Source: Burkholderiales bacterium
GTDB taxonomy: Bacteria; Pseudomonadota; Gammaproteobacteria; Burkholderiales; Burkholderiaceae_C
Assembly: GCA_028868895.1 (NCBI GenBank)
Contig: JAGWTP010000001.1
Span: 62,001-126,000 of the forward strand
DNA: 64,000 nt
Direction: 5' to 3'
The position numbers and the translations under genes are program-made. Below the pieces are notes generated by a model. The model did not search any database and was not told where the DNA came from. It was given only the letters and a program-made list of their open reading frames with translations. Below, piece by piece: positions 42,495 through 55,191 of this stretch; positions within the stretch are counted from its first letter, which is position 1, and each line of letters begins with the position of its first letter.

Positions 42495-43778
42495 ATGAGT
42501 GTTTTCGCTCTGGGCCTGAACCACCACACTGCGCCGGTCGATTTGCGCGGTCGATTCACGTTCACGCCGGAGCAGCTTGCACCCGCCTTGCGCGCGTTTC
42601 GCGAGCGGCTGCAGCGGGTCAGCGAGGTCGCGATCGTCTCGACCTGCAACCGCACCGAGTTGTACGTGGGCGCCCAGCCGGGGCTCGTCAGCCCGGCGGT
42701 CGACTGGCTGGCCGGCGTGGGCGGCGTTTCCAGTCACACGATGCGCGAGCACGCCTACGTGCTCGAAGGCGGCGCCGCGGCGCGGCACGCGTTTCGCGTC
42801 GCCAGCGGACTGGATTCGATGGTGCTGGGTGAGCCACAGATCCTCGGCCAGTTCAAGCAGGCGGTGCGCCACGCGGAGACCGCGGGCACGTTGGGCGGCA
42901 CGTTGCACCAGATGTTCCAGCGCTCGTTCGCGGTCGCCAAGGAGGTGCGCAGCTCGACCGAAATCGGCGCGCATTCGATCAGCATGGCAGCCGCTGCCGT
43001 GCGTCTGGCGTCGCAGTTGTTCGAAGACCTGCGCGAAACCAAGGTGCTGTTCGTCGGCGCCGGTGAAATGATCGAGCTGGTGGCAACCCACTTCGCGGCG
43101 CGCAACCCGCGCTCGATGGCGGTGGCCAACCGCACGCTGGAGCGCGGCGAAAAGCTCGCCAGCCGCTTGGGCGCGAAGGCGATGCATCTGGCCGACCTGC
43201 CGGCGCGTCTGGCCGAGTTCGATATCGTGATCTCGTGCACCGCGAGCCTGCTGCCGATCATCGGCCTGGGCGCGGTGGAGCGCGCACTCAAATCGCGGCG
43301 CCACCGGCCGATGTTCATGGTCGACCTCGCGGTGCCGCGCGACATCGAGCTCGAGGTCGCGCGGTTGTCGGACGTCTACCTGTACACGGTCGACGACCTT
43401 TCGACGCTGGTTCAATCGGCCGGCGACAAGCGCCAGGCCGCGGTCGAGCAGGCCGAGGCGATCATCGAAACCGGCGTGCAAAGTTTCGTGCACTGGCTCG
43501 GCCAACGCGGCTCGGTGCCGCTGATCCAGGCGCTGAACTCGCAGACCGCCGATTGGCGCGCTACCGAGATCGCGCGGGCGCGCAAGATGCTCGCCAGGGG
43601 CGATGACATCGACGCGGTGCTGGAAGCGCTGTCGCGCGGCCTCACGCAGAAGATGCTGCACGGCACACTGGCCGAGTTGCACGCCGCCGACGGCGAACAA
43701 CGCGCGCAGCTGGCGCAAACCGTGTCACGTCTGTTCCTGCGCCAGAGCACGCGGCTGCCCACCGACCCCGCGCGTTAG
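42495..43778 (+). CDS. hemA: glutamyl-tRNA reductase
   Basis: Makes glutamate-1-semialdehyde from glutamyl-tRNA, the first committed step of tetrapyrrole synthesis. The 427-residue protein starts [15 protein letters not shown]. It has the catalytic Cys51 in [11 protein letters not shown] and the [14 protein letters not shown] block [15 protein letters not shown]. The NADPH domain is [17 protein letters not shown], and the C-terminal dimerisation helices follow. It heads the hemA-prfA-prmC set. No ribosome site precedes the ATG; a -10 box lies 6 bases upstream. Confidence 0.97.
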   Translation: MSVFALGLNHHTAPVDLRGRFTFTPEQLAPALRAFRERLQRVSEVAIVSTCNRTELYVGAQPGLVSPAVDWLAGVGGVSSHTMREHAYVLEGGAAARHAFRVASGLDSMVLGEPQILGQFKQAVRHAETAGTLGGTLHQMFQRSFAVAKEVRSSTEIGAHSISMAAAAVRLASQLFEDLRETKVLFVGAGEMIELVATHFAARNPRSMAVANRTLERGEKLASRLGAKAMHLADLPARLAEFDIVISCTASLLPIIGLGAVERALKSRRHRPMFMVDLAVPRDIELEVARLSDVYLYTVDDLSTLVQSAGDKRQAAVEQAEAIIETGVQSFVHWLGQRGSVPLIQALNSQTADWRATEIARARKMLARGDDIDAVLEALSRGLTQKMLHGTLAELHAADGEQRAQLAQTVSRLFLRQSTRLPTDPAR

Positions 43779-43791
43779 CGGCGTTCAACCC

Positions 43792-43808
43792 CTCCGCGTC
43801 TTGCGGAG
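43792..43808 (+). terminator. weak hairpin between hemA and prfA
   Basis: CTCCGC and GCGGAG form a 6-bp stem around GTCTT, followed by TTGTTG rather than a true T-run. It might attenuate read-through from hemA into prfA; it is not a strong terminator. Confidence 0.3.
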
Positions 43809-43864
43809 TTGTTGCGCGCGTTCCCGGCGTGCGGTGCTCCGTGGTTCCTGCATCGAGCACCCCC

Positions 43865-44962
43865 ATGAAAGACTCACTTCGCCAGCAATTCGAGCGCCTC
43901 GCGCTGCGCCTGAACGAGCTCGACGCCACCCTTGCCGATCCGGGCGTGGCAGCCGACATGGCGCGCTACCGGCTGTTGACGCGCGAGCACGCCGAGGTCT
44001 CGGGCTTGGTCGAACGCTTCCGGCGCTTCGAGCAGCGCGAGCGCGATCTCGACGACGCTCAGGCCCTGCTCGCCGAGCCGGGCAACGCGCCCGACATGGT
44101 CGAGATGGCGCAGCAGGAAGCCGACAGCGCGCGCGCCGACATCGACCGGCTGCACCTCGAACTGCAGACCGCGCTGCTGCCGCGCGACCCCGACGACGCG
44201 CGCAACGCGTTTGTCGAAATCCGCGCCGGCACCGGCGGCGACGAATCCGCGCTGTTCGCCGGCGACCTGGCGCGCATGTACCTGCGCCACTGCGAGCGCC
44301 GCGGCTGGCGCAGCGAGGTGCTGAGCGAGAGCGTCAGCGACCTGGGCGGCTACAAGGAACTGGTGTTGCGCATCGAGGGCGACGATGTCTACGCGCGCCT
44401 GAAGTTCGAGTCGGGCGGCCACCGGGTGCAGCGCGTGCCCGTGACCGAAACGCAGGGTCGCATCCACACCAGCGCCTGCACCGTGGCGGTGCTGCCCGAG
44501 CCCGACGAAGCCGAAGAACTCACGCTCAACCCGGCCGAACTTCGCATCGACACCTTCCGCGCCAGCGGCGCCGGTGGCCAGCACGTCAACAAGACCGACA
44601 GCGCGATCCGCATCACCCACTTGCCCACCGGCATCGTCGCCGAGTGCCAGGACGACCGCTCGCAGCACCGCAACAAGGCCAAGGCGATGGCGGTGCTGAC
44701 AGCGCGCCTGCGCGACAAGGAACGCAACGAGCGCGCCGCCAAGGAGGCCGCCACCCGCAAGGGGCTGATTGGCAGCGGCGACCGCAGCGACCGCATCCGC
44801 ACCTACAACTTCCCGCAGGGACGGCTCACCGACCACCGCATCAACCTGACGTTGTACAAGTTGCAGTCCATCCTCGACGGCGACCTCGACGAGGTGACCG
44901 CGGCACTGCAGGCAGCGCAGGCCGCCGAGCAGCTCGCGACGCTGGAGAGCGGGCTGGCATGA
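43865..44962 (+). CDS. prfA: peptide chain release factor 1
   Basis: Recognises UAA and UAG stop codons and triggers peptide release on the ribosome. The 365-residue protein has the codon-reading tripeptide PVT in [13 protein letters not shown] and the catalytic GGQ at 237-239 ([13 protein letters not shown]). The ATG at 43865 is chosen over an upstream frame, since [12 protein letters not shown] is a normal RF1 start. The stop overlaps the prmC start by 4 bases; PrmC methylates the Gln of this GGQ, so enzyme and substrate are coupled. Confidence 0.97.
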   Translation: MKDSLRQQFERLALRLNELDATLADPGVAADMARYRLLTREHAEVSGLVERFRRFEQRERDLDDAQALLAEPGNAPDMVEMAQQEADSARADIDRLHLELQTALLPRDPDDARNAFVEIRAGTGGDESALFAGDLARMYLRHCERRGWRSEVLSESVSDLGGYKELVLRIEGDDVYARLKFESGGHRVQRVPVTETQGRIHTSACTVAVLPEPDEAEELTLNPAELRIDTFRASGAGGQHVNKTDSAIRITHLPTGIVAECQDDRSQHRNKAKAMAVLTARLRDKERNERAAKEAATRKGLIGSGDRSDRIRTYNFPQGRLTDHRINLTLYKLQSILDGDLDEVTAALQAAQAAEQLATLESGLA

Positions 44963-45798
44963 CGACCGATGCGACGACCGTGGCCGACATGCTGCAACGC
45001 GCGCGGTCAATGGGTGTCGAGCGGCTCGACGCACAGCAGCTGCTGGCGCACGTCCTGGCGCGCCCGCGCAGCTGGCTGGCCGCCCATGAGGACGCCGAGA
45101 TCGACGGCGCGCTGTCGGCTGCGCTGGCAGCATCCTTGGTGCGATGCGCGGCCGGCGAGCCACTGGCCTACGTGCTCGGCGAACAGGAGTTCCACGGCCT
45201 GGTGCTGCGCGTGAACGCCGACGTGCTGGTGCCGCGGCCCGACACCGAGGCGCTGGTGGATTGGGCGCTGGAGTTGCTCGCAGGCGCGTTGGCGCCGGTG
45301 GTGAACCCGCGCGTCGTCGATCTCGGCACCGGCAGCGGCGCGATCGCGCTGGCGGTCCGGCATGCGCACCCCGACGCCTCGGTGCTGGCGACCGACATCA
45401 GCGCTGCCGCACTGGAGGTGGCGCGCGCCAACGCGACGCGGCTGGGGCTTCCCGTGTCGATGCTTGCCGGTTCGTGGTGGGGGGCGGCACCGCGCGATCG
45501 GCGCTTTCACCTGGCGCTGAGCAACCCGCCCTATGTCGCCGGCGACGACCCGCATCTGGCCGCGCTGCGGCATGAACCGATGCTCGCGTTGACACCCGGT
45601 GGCGATGGTCTCGCGGCGCTGCGCCAGATCGTGGGCGGCGCGGCCGAACACCTCGAGCCCGGCGGCTGGCTGCTGCTGGAGCACGGCCACGACCAGGCCG
45701 AGGCGGTGCGCGCCCTGTTGCGCGAACACGACTTTTCGGCGATCGAAACGCGCCGCGACCTCGGTGGCCGGCTGCGCTGCACTGGCGGTCGGAATTGA
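44959..45798 (+). CDS. prmC: release factor glutamine methyltransferase
   Basis: N5-methylates the Gln of the GGQ motif in release factors. The 279-residue protein has an N-terminal helical domain and the block [23 protein letters not shown]. The SAM motif is [15 protein letters not shown], and the hallmark catalytic NPPY lies in [16 protein letters not shown]. It is translationally coupled to prfA (ATGA overlap). Confidence 0.96.
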   Translation: MTTDATTVADMLQRARSMGVERLDAQQLLAHVLARPRSWLAAHEDAEIDGALSAALAASLVRCAAGEPLAYVLGEQEFHGLVLRVNADVLVPRPDTEALVDWALELLAGALAPVVNPRVVDLGTGSGAIALAVRHAHPDASVLATDISAAALEVARANATRLGLPVSMLAGSWWGAAPRDRRFHLALSNPPYVAGDDPHLAALRHEPMLALTPGGDGLAALRQIVGGAAEHLEPGGWLLLEHGHDQAEAVRALLREHDFSAIETRRDLGGRLRCTGGRN

Positions 45799-45964
45799 GC
45801 CGCAGCGGGTGTGAACCACGCCACACCGTCACGCGGTTCGGGGATCGAGCGTGCACGCAATCCCAACACGGCCGGCAGCGGACGGCGTAGCATGAATCGG
45901 CCGATTGCGCGGTTTGGCGCCGCCCGGCCGAGTTGCCGGACCTTGTGACCCGAAGGAGCCCGCG

Positions 45965-46588
45965 ATGCGCACGACAGCCTGGACACTTGCGGGGGTTCTC
46001 GCCCTCGCCACGACGGCCGCGATGGCGGCCGATGACGCAAGCCTGTCGACCCACCCCGAGCCGATGCGCTGGGCGCGCTGGCAGGGGCGGTTGTCGCTGG
46101 GTACGCTGTCCTCCGCACCGGGCTTCATGCTCGGCGCCGACAGCCCGGCACTCAAGCTTGCCAGTGCCAGCCTGATGGCCGACTATTACCTCAGCCGTTC
46201 GCTGGCCGACACCGGGCCGATCGGCGGTTTTCGCGCCACCACCGGCCTGATCGTTGGGCCGCGGTCTGCTCTGGACACCGGTCAGGCCTACCTGCAGCCG
46301 GGCAGCGCCTTCAGCATCGGCAGCCGACCACTTGGCCGCGCGCCGATGCCCTACACCACCGATCCGGGGGGCGAAACGACCACGCTGCCCTACCTCGGGT
46401 TCGGCTACACGGGGCTCTCGCAGCGCAGCGGGTGGAGCTACAGCGCCGACCTCGGCCTGGTGGCACAAAGCCCCGGCAATGCGGTGCGCCTGGGCCGGGT
46501 GTTCAGCGGCGGGCAGAACCTGGACAGCGCGATACGCGACATGCGCCTGGCCCCGCTGTTGCAGGTCGGCGTGTCTTACGCATTCTGA
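45965..46588 (+). CDS. predicted outer-membrane/periplasmic protein, unknown
   Basis: A 207-residue protein that I do not recognise. It has a clear Sec signal peptide (TAWTLAGVLALATTAAMAA, cleavage near 22). The mature part is rich in Gly, Ser, Thr and aromatic residues in alternating patterns (GRLSLGTLSSAPGFMLGA, YLGFGYTGLSQRSGWSYSADLGLVA) and ends LLQVGVSYAF. A terminal Phe and amphipathic strands suggest a small beta-barrel. A strong AAGGAG lies 8 bases before the ATG. It is inserted between prmC and grxD, which are usually adjacent in this order of bacteria. Confidence 0.75.
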   Translation: MRTTAWTLAGVLALATTAAMAADDASLSTHPEPMRWARWQGRLSLGTLSSAPGFMLGADSPALKLASASLMADYYLSRSLADTGPIGGFRATTGLIVGPRSALDTGQAYLQPGSAFSIGSRPLGRAPMPYTTDPGGETTTLPYLGFGYTGLSQRSGWSYSADLGLVAQSPGNAVRLGRVFSGGQNLDSAIRDMRLAPLLQVGVSYAF

Positions 46589-46668
46589 CTCCGGCCGGTT
46601 TTCCACAGTGGCCTGCGGCCGGTCCGCAGGGGCTTGTGCTTCGTCAGAAAACCGGCACCGCTTTGCCG

Positions 46669-46674
46669 TATAAC
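46669..46674 (+). promoter_or_regulatory. candidate -10 element for grxD
   Basis: TATAAC lies 36 bases before the grxD ATG in the gap after the outer-membrane-like gene. The -35 match is poor. It suggests grxD has its own promoter. Confidence 0.4.
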
Positions 46675-46710
46675 CTCGCTTGTCTCACAAATTTCACGGG
46701 CAAGACCATC

Positions 46711-47022
46711 ATGAGCGACGTTCAACAACGCATTGCCGACATCGTCAAGGGCCACCGTGTGGTGCTCTTCATGAAGGGCACGGCGCAGTTCCCGATGTGC
46801 GGCTTCTCCGGCCGCGCGGTGCAGGTGCTCAAGGCCTGCGGCGTGACCGACCTGACGACCGTCAACGTGCTCGAAGACGAAGGCATACGCCAGGGCATCA
46901 AGGACTACGCGCAGTGGCCCACCATCCCGCAGCTCTATGTCAACGGCGAGTTCGTTGGCGGCTCCGACATCATGATGGAGATGTACGAAGCGGGCGAGTT
47001 GCAGCCGCTGCTCAGCGCTTGA
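46711..47022 (+). CDS. grxD: monothiol glutaredoxin, Grx4 family
   Basis: A 103-residue glutaredoxin that carries and delivers [2Fe-2S] clusters. The active site is CGFS at 30-33 (FPMCGFSGRAVQ), with the glutathione-binding residues WPTIPQLYVNGEFVGGSDI further on. This single-cysteine site marks the Grx4/GrxD class rather than a thiol reductase. The ATG at 46711 follows a -10 candidate by 36 bases. Its place after prfA-prmC and before ubiX is typical for Burkholderiales. Confidence 0.95.
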   Translation: MSDVQQRIADIVKGHRVVLFMKGTAQFPMCGFSGRAVQVLKACGVTDLTTVNVLEDEGIRQGIKDYAQWPTIPQLYVNGEFVGGSDIMMEMYEAGELQPLLSA

Positions 47023-47098
47023 GCCTGCCGAACGAACTCTCCCGCGTGGCTTCGCACCGCCACCCGAGCGCGGCGCGATCCGCAACGGCGCCCCCCTC

Positions 47099-47662
47099 GT
47101 GACCCCTCGAATCATCGTGGGCGTCACCGGCGCCACCGGTGCGGTCTACGCGGTGCGTTTGCTGCAGCGCCTGAAGGCCGTCGGGGCGCAGACCCATCTG
47201 GTCGTGAGCCCGGCTGGCGTGCTGAGCGCGCACCACGAACTGGGCCTGGATCGCGCAGCCTTGGAAGCGCTCGCCGATCAGACCTACAACCCGTCGGACA
47301 TCGGTGCAGCGATCGCCAGCGGCTCGTTCGCAACCGAGGCCATGGTGATCGCACCGTGCTCGATGCGCACGTTGGCGGCGGTGGCGCATGGCCTGTCCGA
47401 CAACCTCCTGACCCGTGCCGCCGATGTCACGCTGAAAGAGCGCCGCCGTCTGCTTCTGATGGTGCGCGAGACGCCGTTCAACCTGGCCCACCTGCGCAAC
47501 ATGACGTTGGTGACCGAGATGGGCGGCGTGATATTCCCGCCGCTGCCGGCCTTCTACCACCGACCGCGCAGCATCGACGAACTGGTCGACGACACGATCG
47601 AACGCGTTCTGGCACTGCTCGGAGTGCCCGACGCCGTGCCGAAACCTTGGCGCGGACTGTGA
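47099..47662 (+). CDS. ubiX: flavin prenyltransferase UbiX
   Basis: Makes prenylated FMN, the cofactor of the UbiD decarboxylase in ubiquinone synthesis and of related decarboxylases. The 187-residue protein has the FMN motif IIVGVTGATGAVYAVRLL, SGSFATEAMVIAPCSMRTLAAVAHG, and the RETPFNLAHLRNM and GGVIFPPLPAFYH blocks. It starts with a GTG at 47099, since the N-terminus then matches the family (MTPRIIVGVTGA). No ubiD gene is nearby. Confidence 0.93.
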   Translation: MTPRIIVGVTGATGAVYAVRLLQRLKAVGAQTHLVVSPAGVLSAHHELGLDRAALEALADQTYNPSDIGAAIASGSFATEAMVIAPCSMRTLAAVAHGLSDNLLTRAADVTLKERRRLLLMVRETPFNLAHLRNMTLVTEMGGVIFPPLPAFYHRPRSIDELVDDTIERVLALLGVPDAVPKPWRGL

Positions 47663-47669
47663 CGCCTTT

Positions 47670-48329
47670 TCAGGTCGGCTTGTAGCCCCACAGCCGCTGC
47701 GACGCGAGCACCGCGTTGGGGTACTCGGGCCGACCGCGGCTGCCGTTGTAGCGGCCCAGCGCCATGTACAGATCACCGCGCTCGAGGTCGAGGTAGTGGC
47801 GCAGGATGACGCAGCCGAAGCGCAGGTTGGTCTGCATGTGGAACAGCCGGCTGACATGACCGTCGCCGATCAACCGCGCCCAGAACGGCATCACCTGCGT
47901 GTAGCCGAGCGCCCCGGCCGGGCTGATGGCGTACTTTCGAAACCCGCTCTCGACCTGGATCAGGCCGAGCAGCAGCGAAGGTTCGAGGCCCGCGCGGGTG
48001 CTTTCGTACCACGCGGTCTCCAGGAACTCGACCCGACGCAGGTGCTCGGCCTCGCGTTTGCGCAGCCTCTCGCTCATCGCGCCGAGCCAGCGCAAGTAGG
48101 CGATCCGCCGCTCGATGGTGTCGAACGAGGGCCGTGGTGGAGCGCTGTCGCTGACCGCGGCCGACAACGCCGTGCGCACCGCGTTGGCAAGCGGCTCCTC
48201 GACCTGCGCGCCGGCGTGCGCCGGCGCCGGCAGCAGCAGCGCCAGCGGGCTCACTCGCAGCGTATTCAGCACCGCACTCGCGGCGACGGCACGCCGCGCT
48301 CTCCCGGTGCGGGAGAGTACTGGGCTCAT
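47670..48329 (-). CDS. lytic transglycosylase, SLT domain
   Basis: A 219-residue periplasmic enzyme that cleaves peptidoglycan glycan strands to 1,6-anhydro ends. The N-terminus has a signal peptide (TLRVSPLALLLPAPAHAGA). The catalytic Glu is in GLIQVESGFRKYAISPAGALGYTQVMPFW, the goose-lysozyme-like SLT signature, followed by LRFGCVILRHYLD and the ALGRYNGSRG block. It converges on ubiX with 7 bases between the stops, and lies downstream of proS on the same strand. Confidence 0.92.
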   Translation of the reverse strand: MSPVLSRTGRARRAVAASAVLNTLRVSPLALLLPAPAHAGAQVEEPLANAVRTALSAAVSDSAPPRPSFDTIERRIAYLRWLGAMSERLRKREAEHLRRVEFLETAWYESTRAGLEPSLLLGLIQVESGFRKYAISPAGALGYTQVMPFWARLIGDGHVSRLFHMQTNLRFGCVILRHYLDLERGDLYMALGRYNGSRGRPEYPNAVLASQRLWGYKPT

Positions 48330-48387
48330 CAGGCAATCCCCGTGCGTCGCACTTTGGTAAATATGCCCTTCAGGCGGCCGCGCCGGC

Positions 48388-50133
48388 TCATGCCAAGAGT
48401 TTGGCCTTCAACGAAGGCAACACGTCGGCCAGTGGCAGCGTCAATGCCTGGGCGTCGCGCCGGCCCTGGTACTCGGCTTTGCCGTCCTTGAGGCCCCGGT
48501 CCGACAGCACCACGCGGTGCGGCACGCCCACCAGTTCCCAGTCGGCGAACATCGCGCCCGGGCGCTCGCCGCGGTCGTCGAGCATCACGTCGATGCCGGC
48601 GGCTTGCAGCTCGTCGTGCAGCCTGTCGGCAGCCACGCGCACGTCGTTAGATCGGTCGTAGCCAATCGGGCAGATCACCACGGCAAACGGCGCGATCGCC
48701 GCGGGCCAGACGATGCCGCGCTCGTCAAAGTTCTGCTCGATCGCCGCGCCCAGGATGCGGGTGACGCCGATGCCGTAGCAGCCCATCTGCATCAGCTGCG
48801 GCTTGCCGGTTTCGTCGAGGTAGGTGGCATTCATCTTCTCGCTGTAGTACGAGCCGAGCAGGAACACATGACCAACCTCGATGCCGCGCTGGATCGCGAG
48901 CACGCCTTTGCCGTCGGGCGACGGATCGCCGGCGACGACGTTGCGGATGTCGGCCACGACGTCGGGCTCGGGCAGATCGCGACCCCAGTTGATGCCGGTG
49001 AGGTGGTAATCGGCCTCGTTGGCGCCGCAGATGAAGTCGCTCATCGCGGCCACCGTGCGGTCGGCGATCACCTTGACGGGCTGGCGCGGACCGACCGGGC
49101 CGAGATAACCTGGCTTGCAGCCGAAGTGCGCGTCGATCTCGGCGGCGGTCGCGAAGCGATAGCCACCCTGAAGACCCGCCACCTTGCCGGCCTTGATTTC
49201 GTTGAGCGAGTGGTCGCCGCGCACCAGCAGCAGCCACACGGTGGTGTGGCCCACATCGCCCGCCGGGTTCGTCTCGTCGGTGGCGAGAACGAGTGATTTG
49301 ACGGTTCGTTGCAGCGGTACGCCGAGGAATTGCGCCACGTCCTCGCAGGTGCTCTTGCCGGGCGTCGGGGCCTTCGCCATCGACGCGACCGGCGCCGCGC
49401 GCGGTATTGCCGGGGCCACCGCTTCGGCCATTTCGATGTTGGCGGCGTAATCGGACGTCGGGCAGTAGATGATGGCGTCCTCGCCGGTGTCGGCGATCAC
49501 CTGGAACTCGTGCGAGCGCACCCCGCCGATGGCGCCGTTGTCGGCCGCCACGGCGCGGAAGGTCAGGCCCATGCGCTCGAAGATGCGGGTGTAGGCCGCG
49601 TACATCTGGTCGTAGCTCTTGCTGGCGGCCTCAACATCACGATCGAACGAGTAGGCGTCCTTCATCGTGAACTCACGCCCGCGCATCACGCCGAAGCGCG
49701 GCCGGCGCTCGTCGCGGAATTTGGTCTGGATGTGATAGAAATTCTTCGGCAGCGCGCGGTAGCTGCGCAATTCCTGACGCGCGATGTCGGTGATGACTTC
49801 TTCGCTGGTGGGCTGGATCACGAAGTCGCGGTCGTGCCGGTCTTTCAGGCGGAGCAACTCCGGCCCGTACTTCTGAAACCTGCCGGTCTCCTGCCACAGC
49901 TCGGCCGGCTGAACGACCGGCATCAGCAGTTCGACCGCGCCCGCACGGTTCATCTCTTCGCGGATGATGTTCTCGACCTTGCGGATCACGCGCAGGCCCA
50001 TCGGCATGTAGCTGTAGATGCCTGCACCCAGCCGCTTGATGAACCCGGCCCGCATCATCAGCTTGTGGCTCATGACTTCAGCGTCGGCGGGGGCTTCCTT
50101 CAAGGTGGAAATGAAGAACTGGGAGGCTTTCAT
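48388..50133 (-). CDS. proS: prolyl-tRNA synthetase (bacterial type with editing domain)
   Basis: Charges tRNA-Pro. The 581-residue class II synthetase has motif 1 ([21 protein letters not shown]), motif 2 ([32 protein letters not shown]) and motif 3 near the C-terminal half ([17 protein letters not shown]). A long insertion (about 220-400) is the INS domain that hydrolyses Ala-tRNA-Pro. The ATG at 50133 gives the standard [13 protein letters not shown] start; the longer frame upstream is not family-like. It diverges from rppH, the usual order in Burkholderiales. The cognate-type tRNA-Pro lies 5 kb away. Confidence 0.97.
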   Translation of the reverse strand: MKASQFFISTLKEAPADAEVMSHKLMMRAGFIKRLGAGIYSYMPMGLRVIRKVENIIREEMNRAGAVELLMPVVQPAELWQETGRFQKYGPELLRLKDRHDRDFVIQPTSEEVITDIARQELRSYRALPKNFYHIQTKFRDERRPRFGVMRGREFTMKDAYSFDRDVEAASKSYDQMYAAYTRIFERMGLTFRAVAADNGAIGGVRSHEFQVIADTGEDAIIYCPTSDYAANIEMAEAVAPAIPRAAPVASMAKAPTPGKSTCEDVAQFLGVPLQRTVKSLVLATDETNPAGDVGHTTVWLLLVRGDHSLNEIKAGKVAGLQGGYRFATAAEIDAHFGCKPGYLGPVGPRQPVKVIADRTVAAMSDFICGANEADYHLTGINWGRDLPEPDVVADIRNVVAGDPSPDGKGVLAIQRGIEVGHVFLLGSYYSEKMNATYLDETGKPQLMQMGCYGIGVTRILGAAIEQNFDERGIVWPAAIAPFAVVICPIGYDRSNDVRVAADRLHDELQAAGIDVMLDDRGERPGAMFADWELVGVPHRVVLSDRGLKDGKAEYQGRRDAQALTLPLADVLPSLKAKLLA

Positions 50134-50288
50134 GCAGCGTGCGCAGGGTTGGGACTGGGGGATCAGGAGTCGAGCCGGCACTGGCTCGATCCGGCGGTGA
50201 AACGCAATGCCCGCTGAGGGAAACCGCAGGGGTCGCAGGCCGTCACGCCGGTGTAATAATGAATTCAACGAATGAATTGGGGATGATT

Positions 50289-50930
50289 ATGCTCGACCGT
50301 GAAGGGTTCAGACCCAACGTCGGCATCGTCCTGCTCAACCAGAGAAACCAGGTGTTCTGGGGCAAGCGCATCCGCACCCACTCCTGGCAGTTCCCGCAAG
50401 GGGGCATCAAGTACGGCGAGACGCCCGAGCAGGCGATGTACCGCGAGCTCCACGAAGAAGTGGGCCTGGTGCCCGAGCATGTGCGCATCGTCGCGCGCAC
50501 GCGCGACTGGTTGCGCTACGAGGTGCCCGACCACTTCATCCGGCGCGATGCGCGCGGCCACTACCGCGGCCAAAAGCAGATCTGGTTCCTGCTGCAGTTG
50601 GTCGGCCGCGACAGCGACATGAACCTGCGCGCAACCGATCACCCCGAGTTCGACGCTTGGCGCTGGAACGAATACTGGGTGCCGCTGGAACTGGTGATCG
50701 AGTTCAAGCGCGACGTGTACCAGATGGCACTCACCGAACTCGCCCGGTTCCTGCCGCGCGGCACGCACCACAACCGGTACTTGCGCTCAGGCATGCGGCC
50801 GCATCATCGCGACGAAGACCCGCCGTATTGCGCGGAGGGCTCGCCGCAGCAGCTGGCCATTGACCCGGTCGTGCCAGCGCCGTCCGAGGGGCCGCCCAAC
50901 TCGAGCTCGTCACAGCGCGACGCGACATAG
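50289..50930 (+). CDS. rppH: RNA pyrophosphohydrolase
   Basis: A Nudix enzyme that removes pyrophosphate from 5'-triphosphate mRNA ends and starts their decay. The 213-residue protein begins [18 protein letters not shown]. It has the Nudix box [23 protein letters not shown] and [16 protein letters not shown]. The C-terminal 55 residues are Pro/Ser-rich and variable. The ATG at 50289 fits GGGGA 5 bases upstream; ATGs at 50259 and 50283 are alternatives. It is divergent from proS. Confidence 0.92.
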   Translation: MLDREGFRPNVGIVLLNQRNQVFWGKRIRTHSWQFPQGGIKYGETPEQAMYRELHEEVGLVPEHVRIVARTRDWLRYEVPDHFIRRDARGHYRGQKQIWFLLQLVGRDSDMNLRATDHPEFDAWRWNEYWVPLELVIEFKRDVYQMALTELARFLPRGTHHNRYLRSGMRPHHRDEDPPYCAEGSPQQLAIDPVVPAPSEGPPNSSSSQRDAT

Positions 50931-50960
50931 GCGCGGCGCGCGGTACGCGTTCGGTCGCGC

Positions 50961-53525
<2,565 letters not shown>

Positions 53526-53564
53526 GGTCTAGCTCCTTGACTTGGGATTGCAGCAGTTGTTGCG

Positions 53565-53876
53565 TTACGCGTTCACCGCGCCGATTTGAATCTCGGTGAA
53601 ATTCTGACGATGACCTTGCCGCTTTTGGTAGTGCTTGCGACGGCGCATCTTGAAGATGCGCACCTTGTCATGTCTGCCATGGGCCACGACGGTGGCCACC
53701 ACGCTTGCGCCCGCTACCAAGGGAGTCCCGACCTTCAGATCGGCGCCGCTGCCCACAGCCAACACCTGATCGATCGTGATCTCTTGGCCAACATCCGCAG
53801 CAATCTGTTCTACCTTGATCTTTTCGCCAGCAGCAACCTTGTATTGTTTGCCACCGGTCTTTATGACCGCGTACAT
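53565..53876 (-). CDS. rplU: 50S ribosomal protein L21
   Basis: A 103-residue ribosomal protein that binds 23S rRNA. It begins [23 protein letters not shown] and has the C-terminal [28 protein letters not shown] block. The ATG at 53876 is chosen because it gives the invariant start; the frame extends nine codons upstream. It is the promoter-proximal gene of rplU-rpmA-obgE-proB and diverges from ispB. Confidence 0.98.
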   Translation of the reverse strand: MYAVIKTGGKQYKVAAGEKIKVEQIAADVGQEITIDQVLAVGSGADLKVGTPLVAGASVVATVVAHGRHDKVRIFKMRRRKHYQKRQGHRQNFTEIQIGAVNA

Positions 53877-53981
53877 ATCAGCCCTTTCGATGCCGCTGCC
53901 CAAGGCAGCTTTTCACTTGACACGGTCTGCGGTGAAGCGACGCCACCACGCACCCGCCCTGCGCGTTTCACAGAGCCCGAG

Positions 53982-53987
53982 ATTCTA
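53982..53987 (-). promoter_or_regulatory. candidate -10 element for the rplU operon
   Basis: On the minus strand TAGAAT lies about 105 bases before the rplU ATG in the divergent gap with ispB. The extended context ATGCTAGAAT gives a TGn-like element just before it, which can compensate for the poor -35. Confidence 0.5.
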
Positions 53988-54038
53988 GCATGATGCCTTT
54001 CGGCGACCCCTAACCGATTCGACGCGAAACGCACTTTC

Positions 54039-54044
54039 TATAAT
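54039..54044 (+). promoter_or_regulatory. candidate -10 element for ispB
   Basis: A perfect TATAAT lies 24 bases before the ispB GTG, facing away from the rplU promoter. The -35 region is only loosely conserved (TTCGAC too close, at 15 bases). Confidence 0.5.
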
Positions 54045-54068
54045 CCGACGCTTCGGAACGAGCCCAGC

Positions 54069-55079
54069 GTGCATCCCATTTCACCGCCCCCAACTACTTT
54101 GACAGTGGACGCAGTCGCGCCCAACGCGGCGATCCTGATGGCCCCGGACATGCGGGAAGTGGACGGCGTCATTCAGCGCCGACTGGCATCCGACGTGGCG
54201 ATGATCAACCAGATCGCCAACTACATCATCAGCGCCGGCGGCAAACGCATCCGGCCAATGCTGGTGTTGTTGTTTTCGAGCGCGCTGGGCTATGTGGGCC
54301 GCGAGCGATTCGAGCTGGCGGCAACGGTCGAATTCATTCATACCGCGACCCTGCTGCACGACGACGTCGTCGACGAATCCGCACTTCGTCGCGGGCGGTC
54401 AACGGCCAATGCGCTGTTCGGCAACGCGGCGAGCGTGCTGGTGGGCGACTTCGTGTACTCACGCGCCTTTCAAATGATGGTCTCGGTGAACCGCCTGCGC
54501 GTGCTGGAGGTGCTCGCAGACGCGACCAACGTCATTGCCGAAGGAGAAGTACTGCAGCTGATGAACATGCACGACCCGGACCTGTCGGTGGACGACTACC
54601 TGCGTGTGATCCGCTTCAAGACGGCCAAGCTGTTCGAGGCCAGTGCCCGCCTCGGCGCCGTGCTCGCGGACGCTCGTCCCGAGGTGGAGGAGTCGTGCGC
54701 GGCCTACGGGCGCGCGCTGGGTACCGCGTATCAATTGATCGATGACCTGCTCGATTACGAAGGAGCCACCTCGGAACTCGGCAAGAACGTCGGCGACGAT
54801 CTCCGCGAGGGCAAGCCGACGTTGCCACTGCTGTTGGCGATGGAGCGAGGAACTCGTGCCGAACGCGAACTGATCCGACACGTTATCGAGCACGGCGAGG
54901 TCGCGCGCCTGCCCGAAATCGTCGCGATCGTGCGACATACCGGGGCCATCGCCGCCACCCGGGAAGCGGCGCGCGCCGAGGCCATCAAGGCCGGGCAGGC
55001 CCTTGGCGTCATGGCACCCTCGCAGTTCCGAGAAGCTCTGCTAGAATTATCGATTCGTTCGGTGGAACGCTCGTCCTGA
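54069..55079 (+). CDS. ispB: octaprenyl diphosphate synthase
   Basis: Builds the polyprenyl side chain of ubiquinone from isoprenyl diphosphates. The 336-residue trans-prenyltransferase has the first Asp-rich motif in LLHDDVVDESALRRGR and the second in LIDDLLDYEG, plus GGKRIRPMLVLL near the N-terminus. The start is a GTG at 54069, giving an N-terminal extension of about 25 variable residues; an ATG at 54138 would be a shorter alternative. tRNA-Pro follows 35 bases after the stop. Confidence 0.94.
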   Translation: MHPISPPPTTLTVDAVAPNAAILMAPDMREVDGVIQRRLASDVAMINQIANYIISAGGKRIRPMLVLLFSSALGYVGRERFELAATVEFIHTATLLHDDVVDESALRRGRSTANALFGNAASVLVGDFVYSRAFQMMVSVNRLRVLEVLADATNVIAEGEVLQLMNMHDPDLSVDDYLRVIRFKTAKLFEASARLGAVLADARPEVEESCAAYGRALGTAYQLIDDLLDYEGATSELGKNVGDDLREGKPTLPLLLAMERGTRAERELIRHVIEHGEVARLPEIVAIVRHTGAIAATREAARAEAIKAGQALGVMAPSQFREALLELSIRSVERSS

Positions 55080-55114
55080 GCGCAACACCAGGGCTGCGTT
55101 GCGCAGTTCGAAAA

Positions 55115-55191
55115 CGGGGTGTAGCTTAGCCTGGTAGAGCGCTACGTTCGGGACGTAGAGGCCGGAGGTTCGAATCCTCTCACCCCGACCA
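55115..55191 (+). tRNA. tRNA-Pro (CGG)
   Basis: A 77-base gene with encoded CCA. The acceptor stem is CGGGGTG with CACCCCG, a D-arm AGCTTAGCCTGGTAGAGC follows, the anticodon arm CTACG-TTCGGGA-CGTAG places CGG in the loop, and the T-arm is GGTTCGAATCC. It reads CCG, a common codon in this GC-rich genome. A TAGAAT inside the end of ispB (55042-55047) is a possible -10; otherwise it is co-transcribed with ispB. No intrinsic terminator follows. Confidence 0.95.
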
